From Microbispora siamensis (lineage in GTDB: Bacteria; Actinomycetota; Actinomycetes; Streptosporangiales; Streptosporangiaceae), in assembly GCF_016863095.1 (NCBI RefSeq), contig NZ_BOOF01000035.1, positions 59,914 to 123,913 on the forward strand: 64,000 nucleotides of DNA, given 5' to 3'. Positions 34,752-43,420 of this stretch are shown here, one piece after another. The position numbers and the translations under genes are program-made. The first letter of the stretch is position 1. Each line of letters starts with the position of its first letter. The notes beneath the pieces were generated by a model. The model had not been told where the DNA came from. It searched no databases and saw only the letters and a program-made list of their open reading frames with translations.

Positions 34752-36266
34752 ATGAGCATGTCCACGGTCGAACCGGGGACCCGGCTGGCGGATCGGTTCC
34801 GCCTGGAGGACAGGGTCCACGAGTCCGGCGGCGCGACCCTGTGGAAGGCCCTGGACGAGATCCTCGCCCGCCCGGTCGCGGTCCACACGTTCGCGCCCGA
34901 TTTCCCCCGGGTGCAGGAGGTGGTCACCGCCGCCCGCCTGGCGAGCCGCCTGACCGACCCCCGCCTCACCCAGGTCTTCGACGCGGCCGACGAGGACGGC
35001 ACGGCGTACGTCGTGAGCGAGTGGGTCAGCGGAGACTCGCTTCTCGACCTGCTGGAGAGCGGGCCCATCGAGCCCGAGCGCGGCGCGGCCCTGGTCGCCG
35101 AGGCCGCCGAGGCCCTGGCGCACGCGCACGCGGCCGGGCTCACCCACCTGCACCTGACTCCCGGCCGCCTGGTCTGGACGAGCGGCGGCACGGTCAAGCT
35201 CCTCGGGCTCGCCGTCGACGCCGCGATCCTCGACCTCAGCAGCGACGAGCCCGCCAGGGAGGACGCCGAGGGGCTGGGCCGCCTGCTCTACGCGGCGCTG
35301 ACCGGCCACTGGCCCGGCGACTTCGACTGCGGGCTGCCCTCCGCGCCCCTGGACGACGGCAGGATCTGCACGCCCCGGCAGGTCACCGCCGGGGTCCCCG
35401 GCTACCTGGACGCCATCACCTGCCGCGCTCTGCTCCAGGAGCCGCGACGGGGGCAGCCGCCGCTGGCCACTCCGGCCGACGTGGCCGAGGCGCTCGCCGA
35501 GGTGCCCCGCCCCGCGCCGGCCCCCGTCACCACCGCGCCGCCCGCGCTGAACCTGCGCAGCGAGGCGCCGGACGGGCTGGGCGTGTCCACCATGCCGCCC
35601 CACATGCCGTCGCATATGGGGCCGCAGATGACGATGGTCCCTCCGCCGCGCCCGCAGACCGGCACCGCGAGCAAGATCCTGCTGACGGTCATCGTCCTGC
35701 TCGTGATGGCGGCCGTCGGCGTGGGCGCCTGGACCGTGGGCAAGAACCTCGGCAACACCCCGAGGGGCGTGGCGCAGTCGGACTCCGCCGCCTCTCCCTC
35801 CCCCTCCCGCAAGCCGGTCACCGTCAAGCCGGTGAGCGCGACCGGGTTCGACCCCCTCGGCTCCGACCGCGCCGAGAAGCCGGAGATCGCCCCGCTCGCC
35901 ATCGACGGCAAGCCGTCCACCGACTGGCACACCGACAGCTACAGCAGCGCCGACCTGGGACGGCTCAAGGACGGCGTCGGGCTCATCCTCGACATGGGCA
36001 AGCCGGTCTCCGTCGCCGACGTGGTCGTCTCCCTGGGCGACGCGGGCGGCTCGACGGTGCAGCTCAAGGTGGGCGACGCGGCGGAGCTGTCCTCGTTGAA
36101 GACCGTGGCGGAGAAGAAGGGCGCATCGGGTTCAGTGACGCTCACTCCGGAAAAGGCCACTACGGGTCAGTACGTTTTGATCTGGTTCACCCGGCTTCCC
36201 TCCTACAACGGGCAGTATCGTGGCACTATCTACGAAGTAACGGTGCATTCCCCAGGATCGGCATAG
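34752..36266 (+). CDS. MurJ-associated membrane pseudokinase with extracellular discoidin-like domain
   Basis: A 504-aa protein. Residues 1-260 have a protein-kinase fold (RLADRFRLEDRVHESGGATLWKALDE), but the catalytic residues are lost: the VAIK lysine is replaced (PVAVHTFAP), HRDLKP is HLHLTPGRL, and the DFG motif is replaced in KLLGLAVDAA. A Pro-rich linker leads to one helix (about 310-330, ILLTVIVLLVMAAVGVGAW) and an outer domain resembling F5/8 type C (IDGKPSTDWHTDSY). In Mycobacterium the equivalent part of MviN recruits FhaA when phosphorylated. A similar regulatory role is inferred. ATG 34752 or 34758. Confidence 0.85.
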   Translation: MSMSTVEPGTRLADRFRLEDRVHESGGATLWKALDEILARPVAVHTFAPDFPRVQEVVTAARLASRLTDPRLTQVFDAADEDGTAYVVSEWVSGDSLLDLLESGPIEPERGAALVAEAAEALAHAHAAGLTHLHLTPGRLVWTSGGTVKLLGLAVDAAILDLSSDEPAREDAEGLGRLLYAALTGHWPGDFDCGLPSAPLDDGRICTPRQVTAGVPGYLDAITCRALLQEPRRGQPPLATPADVAEALAEVPRPAPAPVTTAPPALNLRSEAPDGLGVSTMPPHMPSHMGPQMTMVPPPRPQTGTASKILLTVIVLLVMAAVGVGAWTVGKNLGNTPRGVAQSDSAASPSPSRKPVTVKPVSATGFDPLGSDRAEKPEIAPLAIDGKPSTDWHTDSYSSADLGRLKDGVGLILDMGKPVSVADVVVSLGDAGGSTVQLKVGDAAELSSLKTVAEKKGASGSVTLTPEKATTGQYVLIWFTRLPSYNGQYRGTIYEVTVHSPGSA

Positions 36267-36275
36267 CAGGGACTT

Positions 36276-36917
36276 GTGAATTCCCCACCAGACAATCCCC
36301 CGACGGCTGAGCACGCGCGACGCGCGATGCCCGATGCCGATCTGCTGGCCCGCCATCTCGGCGGCGACCCTCACGCGTTCAGCGAGATCGTCAGGCGGCA
36401 CCGCGACCGGATGTGGGCGGTCGCCCTGCGTACGCTCGGCGATCCCGACGAGGCCGCCGACGCGGTCCAGGACGCGTTCGTCTCGGCGTACCGGAAGGCG
36501 GACAGCTTCCGCGGCGAGGCGGCGGTCACGACGTGGCTCCACCGCATCGTGGTCAACGCCTGCCTCGACCGCATGCGCCGCAAGTCGGTGCGCCCGGTCG
36601 CCGACGACGAGCTCATCGAGGCCGCGGAGCGCGAGATCCCGGCCACGGACCAGGCGGGCGAGCGCGAGGTCTCCCTGGAGGTCACGGCGGCGCTCAAGCT
36701 GCTGCCGGCCGACCAGAGGGCGGCCCTCGTGCTCGTCGACATGATGGGGTACGCGGTGGACGACGCGGCGGCGGTGCTGGGTGTCCCGCCGGGCACCGTG
36801 AAGAGCCGCTGCGCGCGGGGACGCGCCAAACTTGCCCCGATTCTTTCGCATCTGCGGAACCGATCTGACCTCACTCGCGTCTCATCCGGGAAGGGAGCAG
36901 AACTTCGTGACGGGTGA
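36276..36917 (+). CDS. sigM: ECF sigma factor SigM
   Basis: A 213-aa sigma-70 factor with only regions 2 and 4. Region 2 includes FSEIVRRHRDRMWAVALRTL, DAVQDAFVSAYRKADSFRG and TWLHRIVVNACLDRMRR. Region 4 includes LLPADQRAALVLVDMMGYAV and VPPGTVKSRCARGRAKLAPI. The GTG start is ten bases after the pseudokinase stop. The stop overlaps the anti-sigma gene by 11 bp, which is typical coupling of sigma and anti-sigma. Synteny with sigM of Streptomyces and Mycobacterium (between murJ and trxB) supports the name. Confidence 0.95.
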   Translation: MNSPPDNPPTAEHARRAMPDADLLARHLGGDPHAFSEIVRRHRDRMWAVALRTLGDPDEAADAVQDAFVSAYRKADSFRGEAAVTTWLHRIVVNACLDRMRRKSVRPVADDELIEAAEREIPATDQAGEREVSLEVTAALKLLPADQRAALVLVDMMGYAVDDAAAVLGVPPGTVKSRCARGRAKLAPILSHLRNRSDLTRVSSGKGAELRDG

Positions 36918-37866
36918 CACGCACTACGACCTGGAGGTTCTCGCCGAACTGGCGGAGGGTCTCCTCGACGACACCACGGCCCGGCGGGTCCGCGAGCATC
37001 TCGCGGTCTGCGACCCCTGCGGGGAGAGCCTCGCCGACCTGGCCGCGGTCCGCGAGGTCCTGGCGGCGCTGCCGGTGCCGGCGATGCCACTGGGCGTCGC
37101 CAGGCGCATCGACCAGGCGCTGGCCGCCGAGGCTCCGGACTGGGACCGCGTCCTGCGGGACGCCCCATGGGACAGCGCTCCATGGGAGAACGTCCCGTGG
37201 GAGACGGTCGAGCCTCCGGTCGCGACCCCGGTGGGAACCACCGCGGAAACCGATGTGGAGACGCACGTGGAGCCGGAGCGCGAGCCGGTGCCGGTCGCCG
37301 CGACCGCGGCTCCCCTGGGTGTCGTCGCCGACGACGGGACGATCGTGCCGGCCAGGCGCCGCTCCGGAACGCGTACGGCGGGCCGCAAGGCGTCCAGGCG
37401 GCGCACGTGGGCGCTGCCGGCCGCGGTCGCCGCGGCGGCGGCCGTCGTGATCGGGAGCGGCGGTCTCGCCACCGGCCTGCTCTCGTTCGGCGACTCGCCG
37501 TCCCAGCCGGTGGTGAGCCAGGCCCAACCCGGCCAGAGCCCGGCCAAGGCGCAGGCGCTGACCTACTCGACCTACGCGAGCGGCCACAACTACACCAGCC
37601 GCGAGCTGCGCGGGCCGCTGCTCGGTTACTTCGGCGTGGCGCCCGGCTCGGGCACCAACGACGACGAGGACCTCGACACCTGCGTCAAGCGGTTCTCGAC
37701 CGAGCTCGACCGCACGCCGATCGGCGTCGACAAGGCCCTCTACAACGGCAACGAGGCCACGGTGATGGCGTTCTGGGAGGACAAGAGCAGCAACGCCGTC
37801 CGGGTGGTCGTGGTGGACTCGCAGTGCCACAAGCTGCGGCCCGAGGTCCTGGCCTCCTGGAAGTGA
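36907..37866 (+). CDS. Anti-sigma factor for SigM (zinc-finger / RsmA-like)
   Basis: A 319-aa membrane protein. The N-terminal anti-sigma domain has an H-x3-C-x2-C motif (His31, Cys35, Cys38 in [11 protein letters not shown]). In Streptomyces the equivalent RsmA binds a [2Fe-2S] cluster, so metal or cluster binding is possible here. An acidic linker follows, with repeated [15 protein letters not shown], then one transmembrane helix (about 166-190, [19 protein letters not shown]), and an extracellular domain ending [19 protein letters not shown] with two cysteines. The GTG start lies inside the sigM reading frame, preceded by GGGAAGGGAG. Confidence 0.92.
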   Translation: MTGDTHYDLEVLAELAEGLLDDTTARRVREHLAVCDPCGESLADLAAVREVLAALPVPAMPLGVARRIDQALAAEAPDWDRVLRDAPWDSAPWENVPWETVEPPVATPVGTTAETDVETHVEPEREPVPVAATAAPLGVVADDGTIVPARRRSGTRTAGRKASRRRTWALPAAVAAAAAVVIGSGGLATGLLSFGDSPSQPVVSQAQPGQSPAKAQALTYSTYASGHNYTSRELRGPLLGYFGVAPGSGTNDDEDLDTCVKRFSTELDRTPIGVDKALYNGNEATVMAFWEDKSSNAVRVVVVDSQCHKLRPEVLASWK

Positions 37867-37898
37867 CCACGCGGCGCGAGCCGTACCATCAGCAGTGA

Positions 37899-37929
37899 CG
37901 AAGCCCCCCGCGACCTCCGGGGGGCTTCG
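37899..37929 (+). terminator. Terminator of the sigM operon
   Basis: CGAAGCCCCC (37899-37908) pairs with GGGGGCTTCG (37920-37929), about 35 bp after the anti-sigma stop and just ahead of the trxB promoter. Confidence 0.8.
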
Positions 37930-37948
37930 CCGTATCGGGGACCGGCCC

Positions 37949-37975
37949 GGGAATGACCGGGGCCTAGGATCTGTT
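37949..37975 (+). promoter_or_regulatory. Sigma-R-type promoter of trxB
   Basis: GGGAAT (37949-37954) and GTT (37973-37975) are separated by exactly 18 bp, matching the SigR consensus GGGAAT-N18-GTT. In Streptomyces coelicolor trxBA is a classic SigR target induced by thiol oxidation. The predicted transcription start is near 37982, about 35 nt before the trxB start. Confidence 0.75.
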
Positions 37976-38017
37976 GTCGGCACTGCACATCAACCGGGAG
38001 CGAAGAAGGCGGGTCCG

Positions 38018-38947
38018 TTGAGCGACGTTCGTAACGTGATCATCATCGGGTCGGGGCCGGCCGGCTACACAGCGGCCGTCTACACCGCGCGCGCGGACCT
38101 CAAGCCGCTCGTCTTCGAGGGGTCGGTCACCGCCGGCGGGGCGTTGATGAACACGACCGATGTGGAGAACTTCCCCGGGTTCCCCGACGGCATCATGGGC
38201 CCGGACCTGATGGACAACTTCCGCAAGCAGGCCGAACGGTTCGGCGCCGAGCTGGTGGCCGACGACGTGGTCGAGGTGGACCTCGAGGCGAACCCGAAGG
38301 TCGTCAAGACCTACACCGACACCTACTACGCCAAGGCGGTGATCCTGGCCACCGGGTCGCGCTACCGCGAGCTCGGGCTGGAGAACGAGAAGCGGCTGTC
38401 GGGGCGGGGCGTGTCGTGGTGCGCCACTTGTGACGGGTTCTTCTTCCGCGACCAGGACATCGTGGTCGTCGGCGGCGGCGACACGGCGATGGAGGAGGCG
38501 ATCTTCCTGACCCGGTTCGCGAAGTCGGTGACGGTGATCCACCGCCGCGACTCGCTGCGTGCCAGCAAGATCATGCAGGATCGGGCGTTCGCGAACGAGA
38601 AGATCCGCTTCATCTGGGACAGCGAGGTCGCCGACGTGCTCGGCGAGGAGCGGGTCTCGGGGGTGCGGGTACGCAACGTCAAGACCGGCGAGGAGTCCGA
38701 CCTGCCGGTGGGCGGCGTGTTCGTCGCGATCGGACACGAGCCGCGCACCGAGCTGCTCAAGGGCCAGGTCGATCTGGACGAGCAGGGGTACATCGTGGTC
38801 GATTCGCCGTCGACGCGGACGAACATCGACGGGGTGTTCGCGGCCGGGGACGTCGTCGACCACATCTATCGTCAGGCGATCACGGCGGCCGGGACCGGAT
38901 GTGCGGCGGCGCTGGACGCCGAGCGCTGGCTGACGCTGAACGCCTGA
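38018..38947 (+). CDS. trxB: Thioredoxin reductase
   Basis: A 309-aa NADPH-dependent flavoprotein that reduces thioredoxin. The FAD motif is [20 protein letters not shown], the redox-active disulfide is WCATCDG (Cys-Ala-Thr-Cys), the NADPH motif is [13 protein letters not shown] and the C-terminal FAD motif is [16 protein letters not shown]. The start is taken as TTG at 38018, the only plausible codon before the first beta strand, with GAAGAAGG upstream. It precedes trxA by 78 bp. Confidence 0.97.
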   Translation: MSDVRNVIIIGSGPAGYTAAVYTARADLKPLVFEGSVTAGGALMNTTDVENFPGFPDGIMGPDLMDNFRKQAERFGAELVADDVVEVDLEANPKVVKTYTDTYYAKAVILATGSRYRELGLENEKRLSGRGVSWCATCDGFFFRDQDIVVVGGGDTAMEEAIFLTRFAKSVTVIHRRDSLRASKIMQDRAFANEKIRFIWDSEVADVLGEERVSGVRVRNVKTGEESDLPVGGVFVAIGHEPRTELLKGQVDLDEQGYIVVDSPSTRTNIDGVFAAGDVVDHIYRQAITAAGTGCAAALDAERWLTLNA

Positions 38948-38958
38948 GTCCCGACATC

Positions 38959-38985
38959 GGGAATGCGGGGACCGTCCCCGCGGTT
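38959..38985 (+). promoter_or_regulatory. Second sigma-R-type promoter, for trxA
   Basis: GGGAAT (38959-38964) and GTT (38983-38985) are again 18 bp apart, between trxB and trxA. The spacer is almost filled by a perfect palindrome, GCGGGGAC-C-GTCCCCGC (38965-38981), which could also act as a trxB terminator or attenuating hairpin. Confidence 0.6.
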
Positions 38986-39025
38986 GTCTGCACCGCCACA
39001 CCACTCACGCAAGGGGAGAGATACC

Positions 39026-39349
39026 GTGGGCGCGATCAAGAGCGTGACGGACGCGAGCTTCGAGGCCGAGGTCCTCAAGAGCGACAAGCCGGTTCTGGTC
39101 GACTTCTGGGCCGAGTGGTGCGGTCCGTGCCGTCAGGTCGGGCCGATCCTCGAGGAGATCGCCGCCGAGAACGCCGACAAGCTGACCATCGTCAAGCTGA
39201 ACATCGACGAGAACCCGGTCACGCCGCGGGACTACGGTGTGCTCCAGATTCCGACGATGAACGTCTACAAGGGTGGCGAGGTCGTCAAGCAGATCATCGG
39301 CGCCAAGCCGAAGGCCATGCTGCTGCGCGAGCTCGACGGCGTCATCTGA
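39026..39349 (+). CDS. trxA: Thioredoxin
   Basis: A 107-aa disulfide reductase with the active site WCGPC in [16 protein letters not shown] and the conserved cis-proline segment [15 protein letters not shown]. The GTG start follows GGGGAGA. It is reduced by the upstream TrxB. It may be co-transcribed with trxB but has its own SigR-like promoter. A strong hairpin follows. Confidence 0.97.
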   Translation: MGAIKSVTDASFEAEVLKSDKPVLVDFWAEWCGPCRQVGPILEEIAAENADKLTIVKLNIDENPVTPRDYGVLQIPTMNVYKGGEVVKQIIGAKPKAMLLRELDGVI

Positions 39350-39375
39350 CGCCGTTTCCGCCGGCACCACCCGAA

Positions 39376-39406
39376 GAGCCCCCCGTGCGTGCGGCGCGGG
39401 GGGCTC
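39376..39406. terminator. Terminator after trxA
   Basis: GAGCCCCCCG (39376-39385) pairs with CGGGGGGCTC (39397-39406), between trxA and the convergent GNAT gene. Confidence 0.8.
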
Positions 39407-39444
39407 CCGCGTTCTCCGGTGCTCCTGGGACTCCTGGAAGCCCC

Positions 39445-40065
39445 TCAGACGGGCCGCAGGGCCCGCTCCGGGGACATGGACCCCAGCAGGCGCTCCAGCG
39501 CCACCTCGACGTCCTCACGCCACGACACGGCCGTCTTGAGCTCCAGCCGGAGCCGGGGGAAGCGCAGATGCGGGCGCACGGTCTTGAACCCGACCGACAG
39601 CAGGTAGTCCGCGGGCAGCACGCAGCCGCCCGGCTGCTCCCACTTCAGGTCGCCGAACGCCTCGATCGCCCGTACGCCGCGGCGGGTCAGGTCCTTGGCG
39701 ACGCCCTGCACGAGCATCCGGCCCAGCCCGCCGCCGGTGAACTCCGGCACGATGTGCGCGGTCATCAGCAGCACGGCGTCCGAGCTGACCGGGGACGTGG
39801 GGAACGCCACCGAGCGCGGGACGTACAGCGGCGGGGCGTAGAGCACGAACCCGGCCGCCACGCCGTCGACGTAGGCGATCTTCCCGCAGCTGCCCCATTC
39901 GAGAAGGGTCGCCGAGATCCACGCCTCCTTCTCCAGAGCCGGGTCGCCCGCCTCCACGGCGCGCTCGCCGCTCACGGGGTCGAGCTCCCAGAACACGCAC
40001 CGCCGGCACCGACGCGGCAGGTCATCGAGATTGTCGAGGGTGACATTGACCAGCCGACGCGACAC
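39445..40065 (-). CDS. GNAT-fold N-acetyltransferase-like protein
   Basis: A 206-aa protein with a GNAT acyl-CoA site (VPEFTGGGLGRMLVQGVAKD, the Q/R-x-x-G-x-G/A equivalent) and a preceding beta-bulge strand (LLMTAHIV). The N-terminal part has a CRRCVFWELDP segment with clustered cysteines that is unusual for GNAT enzymes. A comparable gene sits beside trxA and parB in Streptomyces. The substrate is unknown. GTG at 40065 is chosen as the start. The open frame extends to a TTG at 40077. Confidence 0.82.
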   Translation of the reverse strand: MSRRLVNVTLDNLDDLPRRCRRCVFWELDPVSGERAVEAGDPALEKEAWISATLLEWGSCGKIAYVDGVAAGFVLYAPPLYVPRSVAFPTSPVSSDAVLLMTAHIVPEFTGGGLGRMLVQGVAKDLTRRGVRAIEAFGDLKWEQPGGCVLPADYLLSVGFKTVRPHLRFPRLRLELKTAVSWREDVEVALERLLGSMSPERALRPV

Positions 40066-40324
40066 GTGATGCCCCAATCCCCGTCAGGAGTCCTGCCAGA
40101 AAAGCGCGCGAATACGGCGTCTCCAGCTCGCATCGTAACTCAGCGGAAGGGCGGGAGCGGGTGCGCCACAACGGTCGCGAGCGACCATTAAAGGGGTTGG
40201 CCGGGCCGAAACCAGTGGTGCGGGAATGCAAGAAAAGGGGCCCTTGATGGTCAATACCCTGTTGTGATCGGAGTGGCGCGTTACCGTACCCTGGATTTCT
40301 CGGCTACGTGATCGGAGGTGGACC

Positions 40325-41650
40325 GTGGCACAAGAGCTTGATCACGGTCGGACGAACGTGACCCATGGGTCGCGCATTGACGCCTACGTCGACAGGTACG
40401 CCGCCCGCGCCGCCGGGATGGTCGCCTCCGAGATCCGAGCTCTCTTCGCCGTCGCATCGAGGCCCGAGGTGGTCTCGCTCGCCGGCGGCATGCCGTACGT
40501 CAACGCGCTCCCCCTCGACCTCGTCAGCGAGCTCGTCGCCGACCTGGTCACCTCGCGCGGCTCGGTGGCCCTGCAGTACGGCTCCGGGCAGGGCGACCCC
40601 GCCCTGCGCGAGCAGATCTGCGAGGTCATGCGCATGGAGGGCATCGAGGCGAACGCCGACGACGTGGTCGTCACGGTGGGCTCGCAGCAGGCGCTCGACC
40701 TGATCACCCGGATCTTCATCGACCCCGGCGACGTCGTGCTCGCCGAGGGACCCTCGTACGTCGGGGCGCTCGGAACGTTCAGCGCCTACCAGGCCAAGGT
40801 CGTGCACATCGCCATGGACGACCAGGGCCTCATCCCCGAGGCCCTCGCGCAGACCATCTACGCGCTCCAGGCGGCCGGCAACCGGATCAAGTTCCTCTAC
40901 ACGATCCCCAACTTCCAGAACCCGGCCGGCGTGACGCTGAACGAGGTGCGCCGCCGCCAGGTGCTGGAGATCTGCCGCCGCGCTGGCGTCCTCGTGGTGG
41001 AGGACAACCCCTACGGTCTGCTCGGCTTCGACGGGGAGCCGATGCGGGCGCTGCGGGCCGACGACCCCGAGGGCGTCGTCTACCTCGGCTCGTTCTCCAA
41101 GACCCTCGCCCCCGGCTTCCGTGTCGGCTGGGCCCTCGCCCCGCACGCCGTACGCGACAAGCTGGTCCTGGCGATGGAGTCGGCGGTGCTGTCGCACTCG
41201 TCCTTCACCCAGCTCGCCGTCGGCCAGTATCTCGCCACCCAGCCGTGGCGCGAGCAGATCAAGTCGTTCCGTGAGCTGTACCGCGAGCGGCGTGACGCGC
41301 TCCTGGGCGCGCTCGACGTGCTCATGCCGCCCGGTTGCACGTGGACCCGCCCCGCCGGCGGGTTCTTCGTCTGGGTGACGCTCCCCGAAGGGCTCAACTC
41401 CAAGGCGATCCTCCCCCGTGCGGTCGCCGAGCGGGTCGCGTTCGTGCCGGGCACCGGCTTCTACTCCGACGGCGGCGGCTCGCGGAACATGCGGCTGTCG
41501 TTCTGCTACCCCGAGCCCGAGCGCATCAAGGAGGGCGTGCGTCGCCTGGCCGGTGTGATCGAGCAGGAGCTCAGGCTGCGGGACACGTTCGGCACGGGCT
41601 CCACTCCGGGGCGCGCCGGCGTCGACACCCCAGGCCCGGATCTCGCCTAG
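40325..41650 (+). CDS. PLP-dependent aminotransferase (class I/II, MocR/LysN-like)
   Basis: A 441-aa fold-type I aminotransferase lacking the DNA-binding domain of MocR proteins. Visible landmarks are VSLAGGMPYVNALPLDL, LQYGSGQGDPALREQI, the PLP-binding VVEDNPYGLLGFDG and the Schiff-base Lys in LGSFSKTLAPGFRVGW, with the carboxylate-binding Arg in NMRLSFCYPEPE. It resembles 2-aminoadipate/branched aminotransferases. The exact substrate is not deducible. The GTG start follows ATCGGAGG. It precedes ddl and may belong with wall or amino-acid metabolism. Confidence 0.88.
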   Translation: MAQELDHGRTNVTHGSRIDAYVDRYAARAAGMVASEIRALFAVASRPEVVSLAGGMPYVNALPLDLVSELVADLVTSRGSVALQYGSGQGDPALREQICEVMRMEGIEANADDVVVTVGSQQALDLITRIFIDPGDVVLAEGPSYVGALGTFSAYQAKVVHIAMDDQGLIPEALAQTIYALQAAGNRIKFLYTIPNFQNPAGVTLNEVRRRQVLEICRRAGVLVVEDNPYGLLGFDGEPMRALRADDPEGVVYLGSFSKTLAPGFRVGWALAPHAVRDKLVLAMESAVLSHSSFTQLAVGQYLATQPWREQIKSFRELYRERRDALLGALDVLMPPGCTWTRPAGGFFVWVTLPEGLNSKAILPRAVAERVAFVPGTGFYSDGGGSRNMRLSFCYPEPERIKEGVRRLAGVIEQELRLRDTFGTGSTPGRAGVDTPGPDLA

Positions 41651-41681
41651 ACACGTACGGCCGCTGCCCCCACGTGACGGA

Positions 41682-41715
41682 GGAGCCGCCCATGGCACCG
41701 CTCATGGGCGGCTCC
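41682..41715 (+). terminator. Terminator after the aminotransferase
   Basis: Perfect 13-bp arms, GGAGCCGCCCATG (41682-41694) and CATGGGCGGCTCC (41703-41715), enclose an 8-nt loop. Confidence 0.78.
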
Positions 41716-41775
41716 GGCGCAAGTACGACCTTGTCTGAGACGTGACGCGGCGACGCGGCGGCGCGGGCGGGGCAC

Positions 41776-41790
41776 TAGCCTGTTCAGGCT
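41776..41790 (+). promoter_or_regulatory. Candidate ddl promoter
   Basis: TAGCCT (41776-41781) is a good -10 element and is overlapped by a palindrome AGCCTG-TT-CAGGCT (41777-41790). An inverted repeat TTCTCG/CGAGAA follows before the coupled small frame. No clear -35 is visible. Confidence 0.4.
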
Positions 41791-41828
41791 GGCCGTACTG
41801 ACTTCTCGAGGCGAGAAAGGCCCTCTTC

Positions 41829-41966
41829 GTGAGCGAGCGAACGATGACCCAAGGATCGCCCCCCGCGCGTCCGTGGAGGGGGACGCGACCCGGGCCAGGC
41901 GAGACAGATCACCGCCGGCCCGGAACCGGCGCCGCGGCGGAGCGCATCGGCGGTGAGGCGCCATGA
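41829..41966 (+). CDS. Possible 45-codon leader ORF coupled to ddl
   Basis: A GTG with GAAAGG eight bases upstream opens a frame of 45 codons whose TGA overlaps the ddl ATG (ATGA). The product is Arg/Gly/Pro-rich, begins MSERTMTQG and resembles nothing I know. ddl has only a weak ribosome-binding site of its own, so translational coupling would explain its expression. Coding status is uncertain. Confidence 0.35.
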   Translation: MSERTMTQGSPPARPWRGTRPGPGETDHRRPGTGAAAERIGGEAP

Positions 41967-42913
41967 GCGATCTGGGCCACGTGCTCATCCTCGCGGGAGG
42001 GCTCTCCTACGAGCGTGAGGTCTCCATCCGGTCGGGACGCCGCGTCGCGGAGGTCCTGCGCGCGGCCGGTGTGGACGTGGAGACGCGCGACGCCGACGCC
42101 ACCCTCGTGCCCGCCGTACTGGCGGACCCGCCGGACGCGGTCTTCGTCACCCTGCACGGCGGCGCTGGAGAGGACGGCGCCATCCGCTCGGTGCTCGAAC
42201 TCCTCGACGTGCCCTACGTCGGGGCGACGCCGGACGCCTGCCGGGTCGCCTTCGACAAGCCCACGGCGAAGGCGGTCGTCCGCTCCTGGGGGCTGAACAC
42301 GCCCGACTCGGTGGCGCTGCCCAAGGAGACGTTCCACGATCTCGGCGCCACGGCCGTGCTCGCACGCATCATCGACCGGCTCGGCCTGCCGCTCTTCGTC
42401 AAGCCCTCGCGCGGCGGTTCCGCGCTGGGCGCCTCCATCGTGCGCACGGCGGAGGAGTTGCCCGCCGCGATGGTCGGTTGCTTCGCCTACGGCGACACCG
42501 CGCTCATCGAGCGGTACGTCCAGGGCGTGGAGGTCGCCGTCTCCGTGGTGGATCTCGGCGACGGACCGGTCGCCCTGCCACCGGTGGAGATCGTGCCCGA
42601 CCGAGGCGTGTACGACTACGCGGCCCGGTACACGGCCGGGCAGACGGAGTTCTTCGCGCCGGCCCGGCTCTCCCCCGAGGCCACCGAGGCGTGTGCGGGT
42701 ATGGCGGTCGCCGCCCACACCGCGCTCGGCCTGCGCGACATCTCCCGCACCGACCTCATCGTCGACGCCGACGGCAAGCCGTACTTCCTCGAGGTGAACG
42801 TGGCGCCCGGCATGACGGAGACCTCTCTGCTGCCGATGGCGACGGAGGCAGCGGGCCGGGACCTCGGCACGCTGTGCAAGGGACTCCTGGAGCTCGCCGC
42901 CACCCGAGGCTGA
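41963..42913 (+). CDS. ddl: D-alanine--D-alanine ligase family protein
   Basis: A 316-aa ATP-grasp enzyme, close to the length of short Ddl enzymes such as E. coli DdlB. Ddl motifs are present: LAGGLSYEREVSIRSGRRVA, LHGGAGEDGAIRSVLEL with VPYVGA, the ATP-grasp loop FVKPSRGGSALGAS and the metal-binding C-terminus FLEVNVAPGMTETSLLPMA. It would make D-Ala-D-Ala for peptidoglycan. Some actinobacteria carry this gene between the aminotransferase and parB in addition to a full-length ddl elsewhere, so it may be a second ligase or a paralogue with altered specificity. Confidence 0.85.
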   Translation: MSDLGHVLILAGGLSYEREVSIRSGRRVAEVLRAAGVDVETRDADATLVPAVLADPPDAVFVTLHGGAGEDGAIRSVLELLDVPYVGATPDACRVAFDKPTAKAVVRSWGLNTPDSVALPKETFHDLGATAVLARIIDRLGLPLFVKPSRGGSALGASIVRTAEELPAAMVGCFAYGDTALIERYVQGVEVAVSVVDLGDGPVALPPVEIVPDRGVYDYAARYTAGQTEFFAPARLSPEATEACAGMAVAAHTALGLRDISRTDLIVDADGKPYFLEVNVAPGMTETSLLPMATEAAGRDLGTLCKGLLELAATRG

Positions 42914-42923
42914 TCCCGCCCTC

Positions 42924-42939
42924 GGTTTCACGTGAAACA
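42924..42939. repeat. parS: parS centromere site 1
   Basis: GGTTTCACGTGAAACA matches the parS core GTTTCACGTGAAAC, the ParB-binding palindrome, with an intact 14-bp core. Confidence 0.92.
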
Positions 42940-43092
42940 CTCCCCTCCAGGCTCGCCTGGAGGGGTTGCTCCGACCAGCAAGCACCCGAGCGGCGAGGAC
43001 GCTCAGACGCCAGTTGGTCGGCGACCGCGCGCTCCCCTGGGGGCCTACAGCGAGCGCTGTCAGTGGGGTGTCCAGGACTTTGGCCGGGTCCG

Positions 43093-43140
43093 GTCACTGC
43101 GCCGGAAGGAACCTCCGGTCCTCGCGAAGCCCGCTCCGCT
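43093..43140 (+). repeat. 48-bp inverted repeat flanking parB, left copy
   Basis: Starts GTCACTGCGCCGG and ends in AAGCCCGCTCCGCT. 44 of 48 positions match the reverse complement of 44620-44667. The first 13 and last 28 bases are identical. Four differences fall in a 7-bp central stretch. Confidence 0.75.
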
Positions 43141-43368
43141 CCCTCCTCCACGGCGATCGTTGGTCACAGCACACCGGGGACGCCAGACGGGCATGACATG
43201 CCCCCGCCACCACGACACGGCCGCCCCAGAAGGTCCCCTCCCGATCGCCGCCTGCCGAGACGAGGCGTTCACGCGGCTGCCGCCGAAGGGACAGATACCG
43301 AACTCGGATGCAGCGAGCGGGGGCCGCGCGGCGATGTGATAGCCGGCAAGTAGGCCGTCGGCGCGCGA

Positions 43369-43384
43369 TGTTTCACGTGAAACC
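43369..43384. repeat. parS: parS centromere site 2
   Basis: TGTTTCACGTGAAACC has a perfect 14-bp parS core. It lies 37 bp downstream of the parB stop. Confidence 0.93.
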
Positions 43385-43420
43385 GGTGGCTGACCGCCTG
43401 TGCTACCGCAGGCTCTGCGG

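Larger units (their letters stand above)
42914..43420. other. 507-bp spacer between ddl and parB
   Basis: It holds a parS site at each end (42924-42939 and 43369-43384) and one copy of a 48-bp repeat (43093-43140) that recurs inverted beyond parB. I see no gene: open frames here are shadows or low-complexity. Confidence 0.6.

Noticed and set aside
42756..43353. ORFs in the ddl-parB spacer and in the parA-parB spacer sharing short similar peptides
   Set aside because: The similarity is explained by the 48-bp DNA repeat. Flanking sequence diverges at once and no start signals are present.
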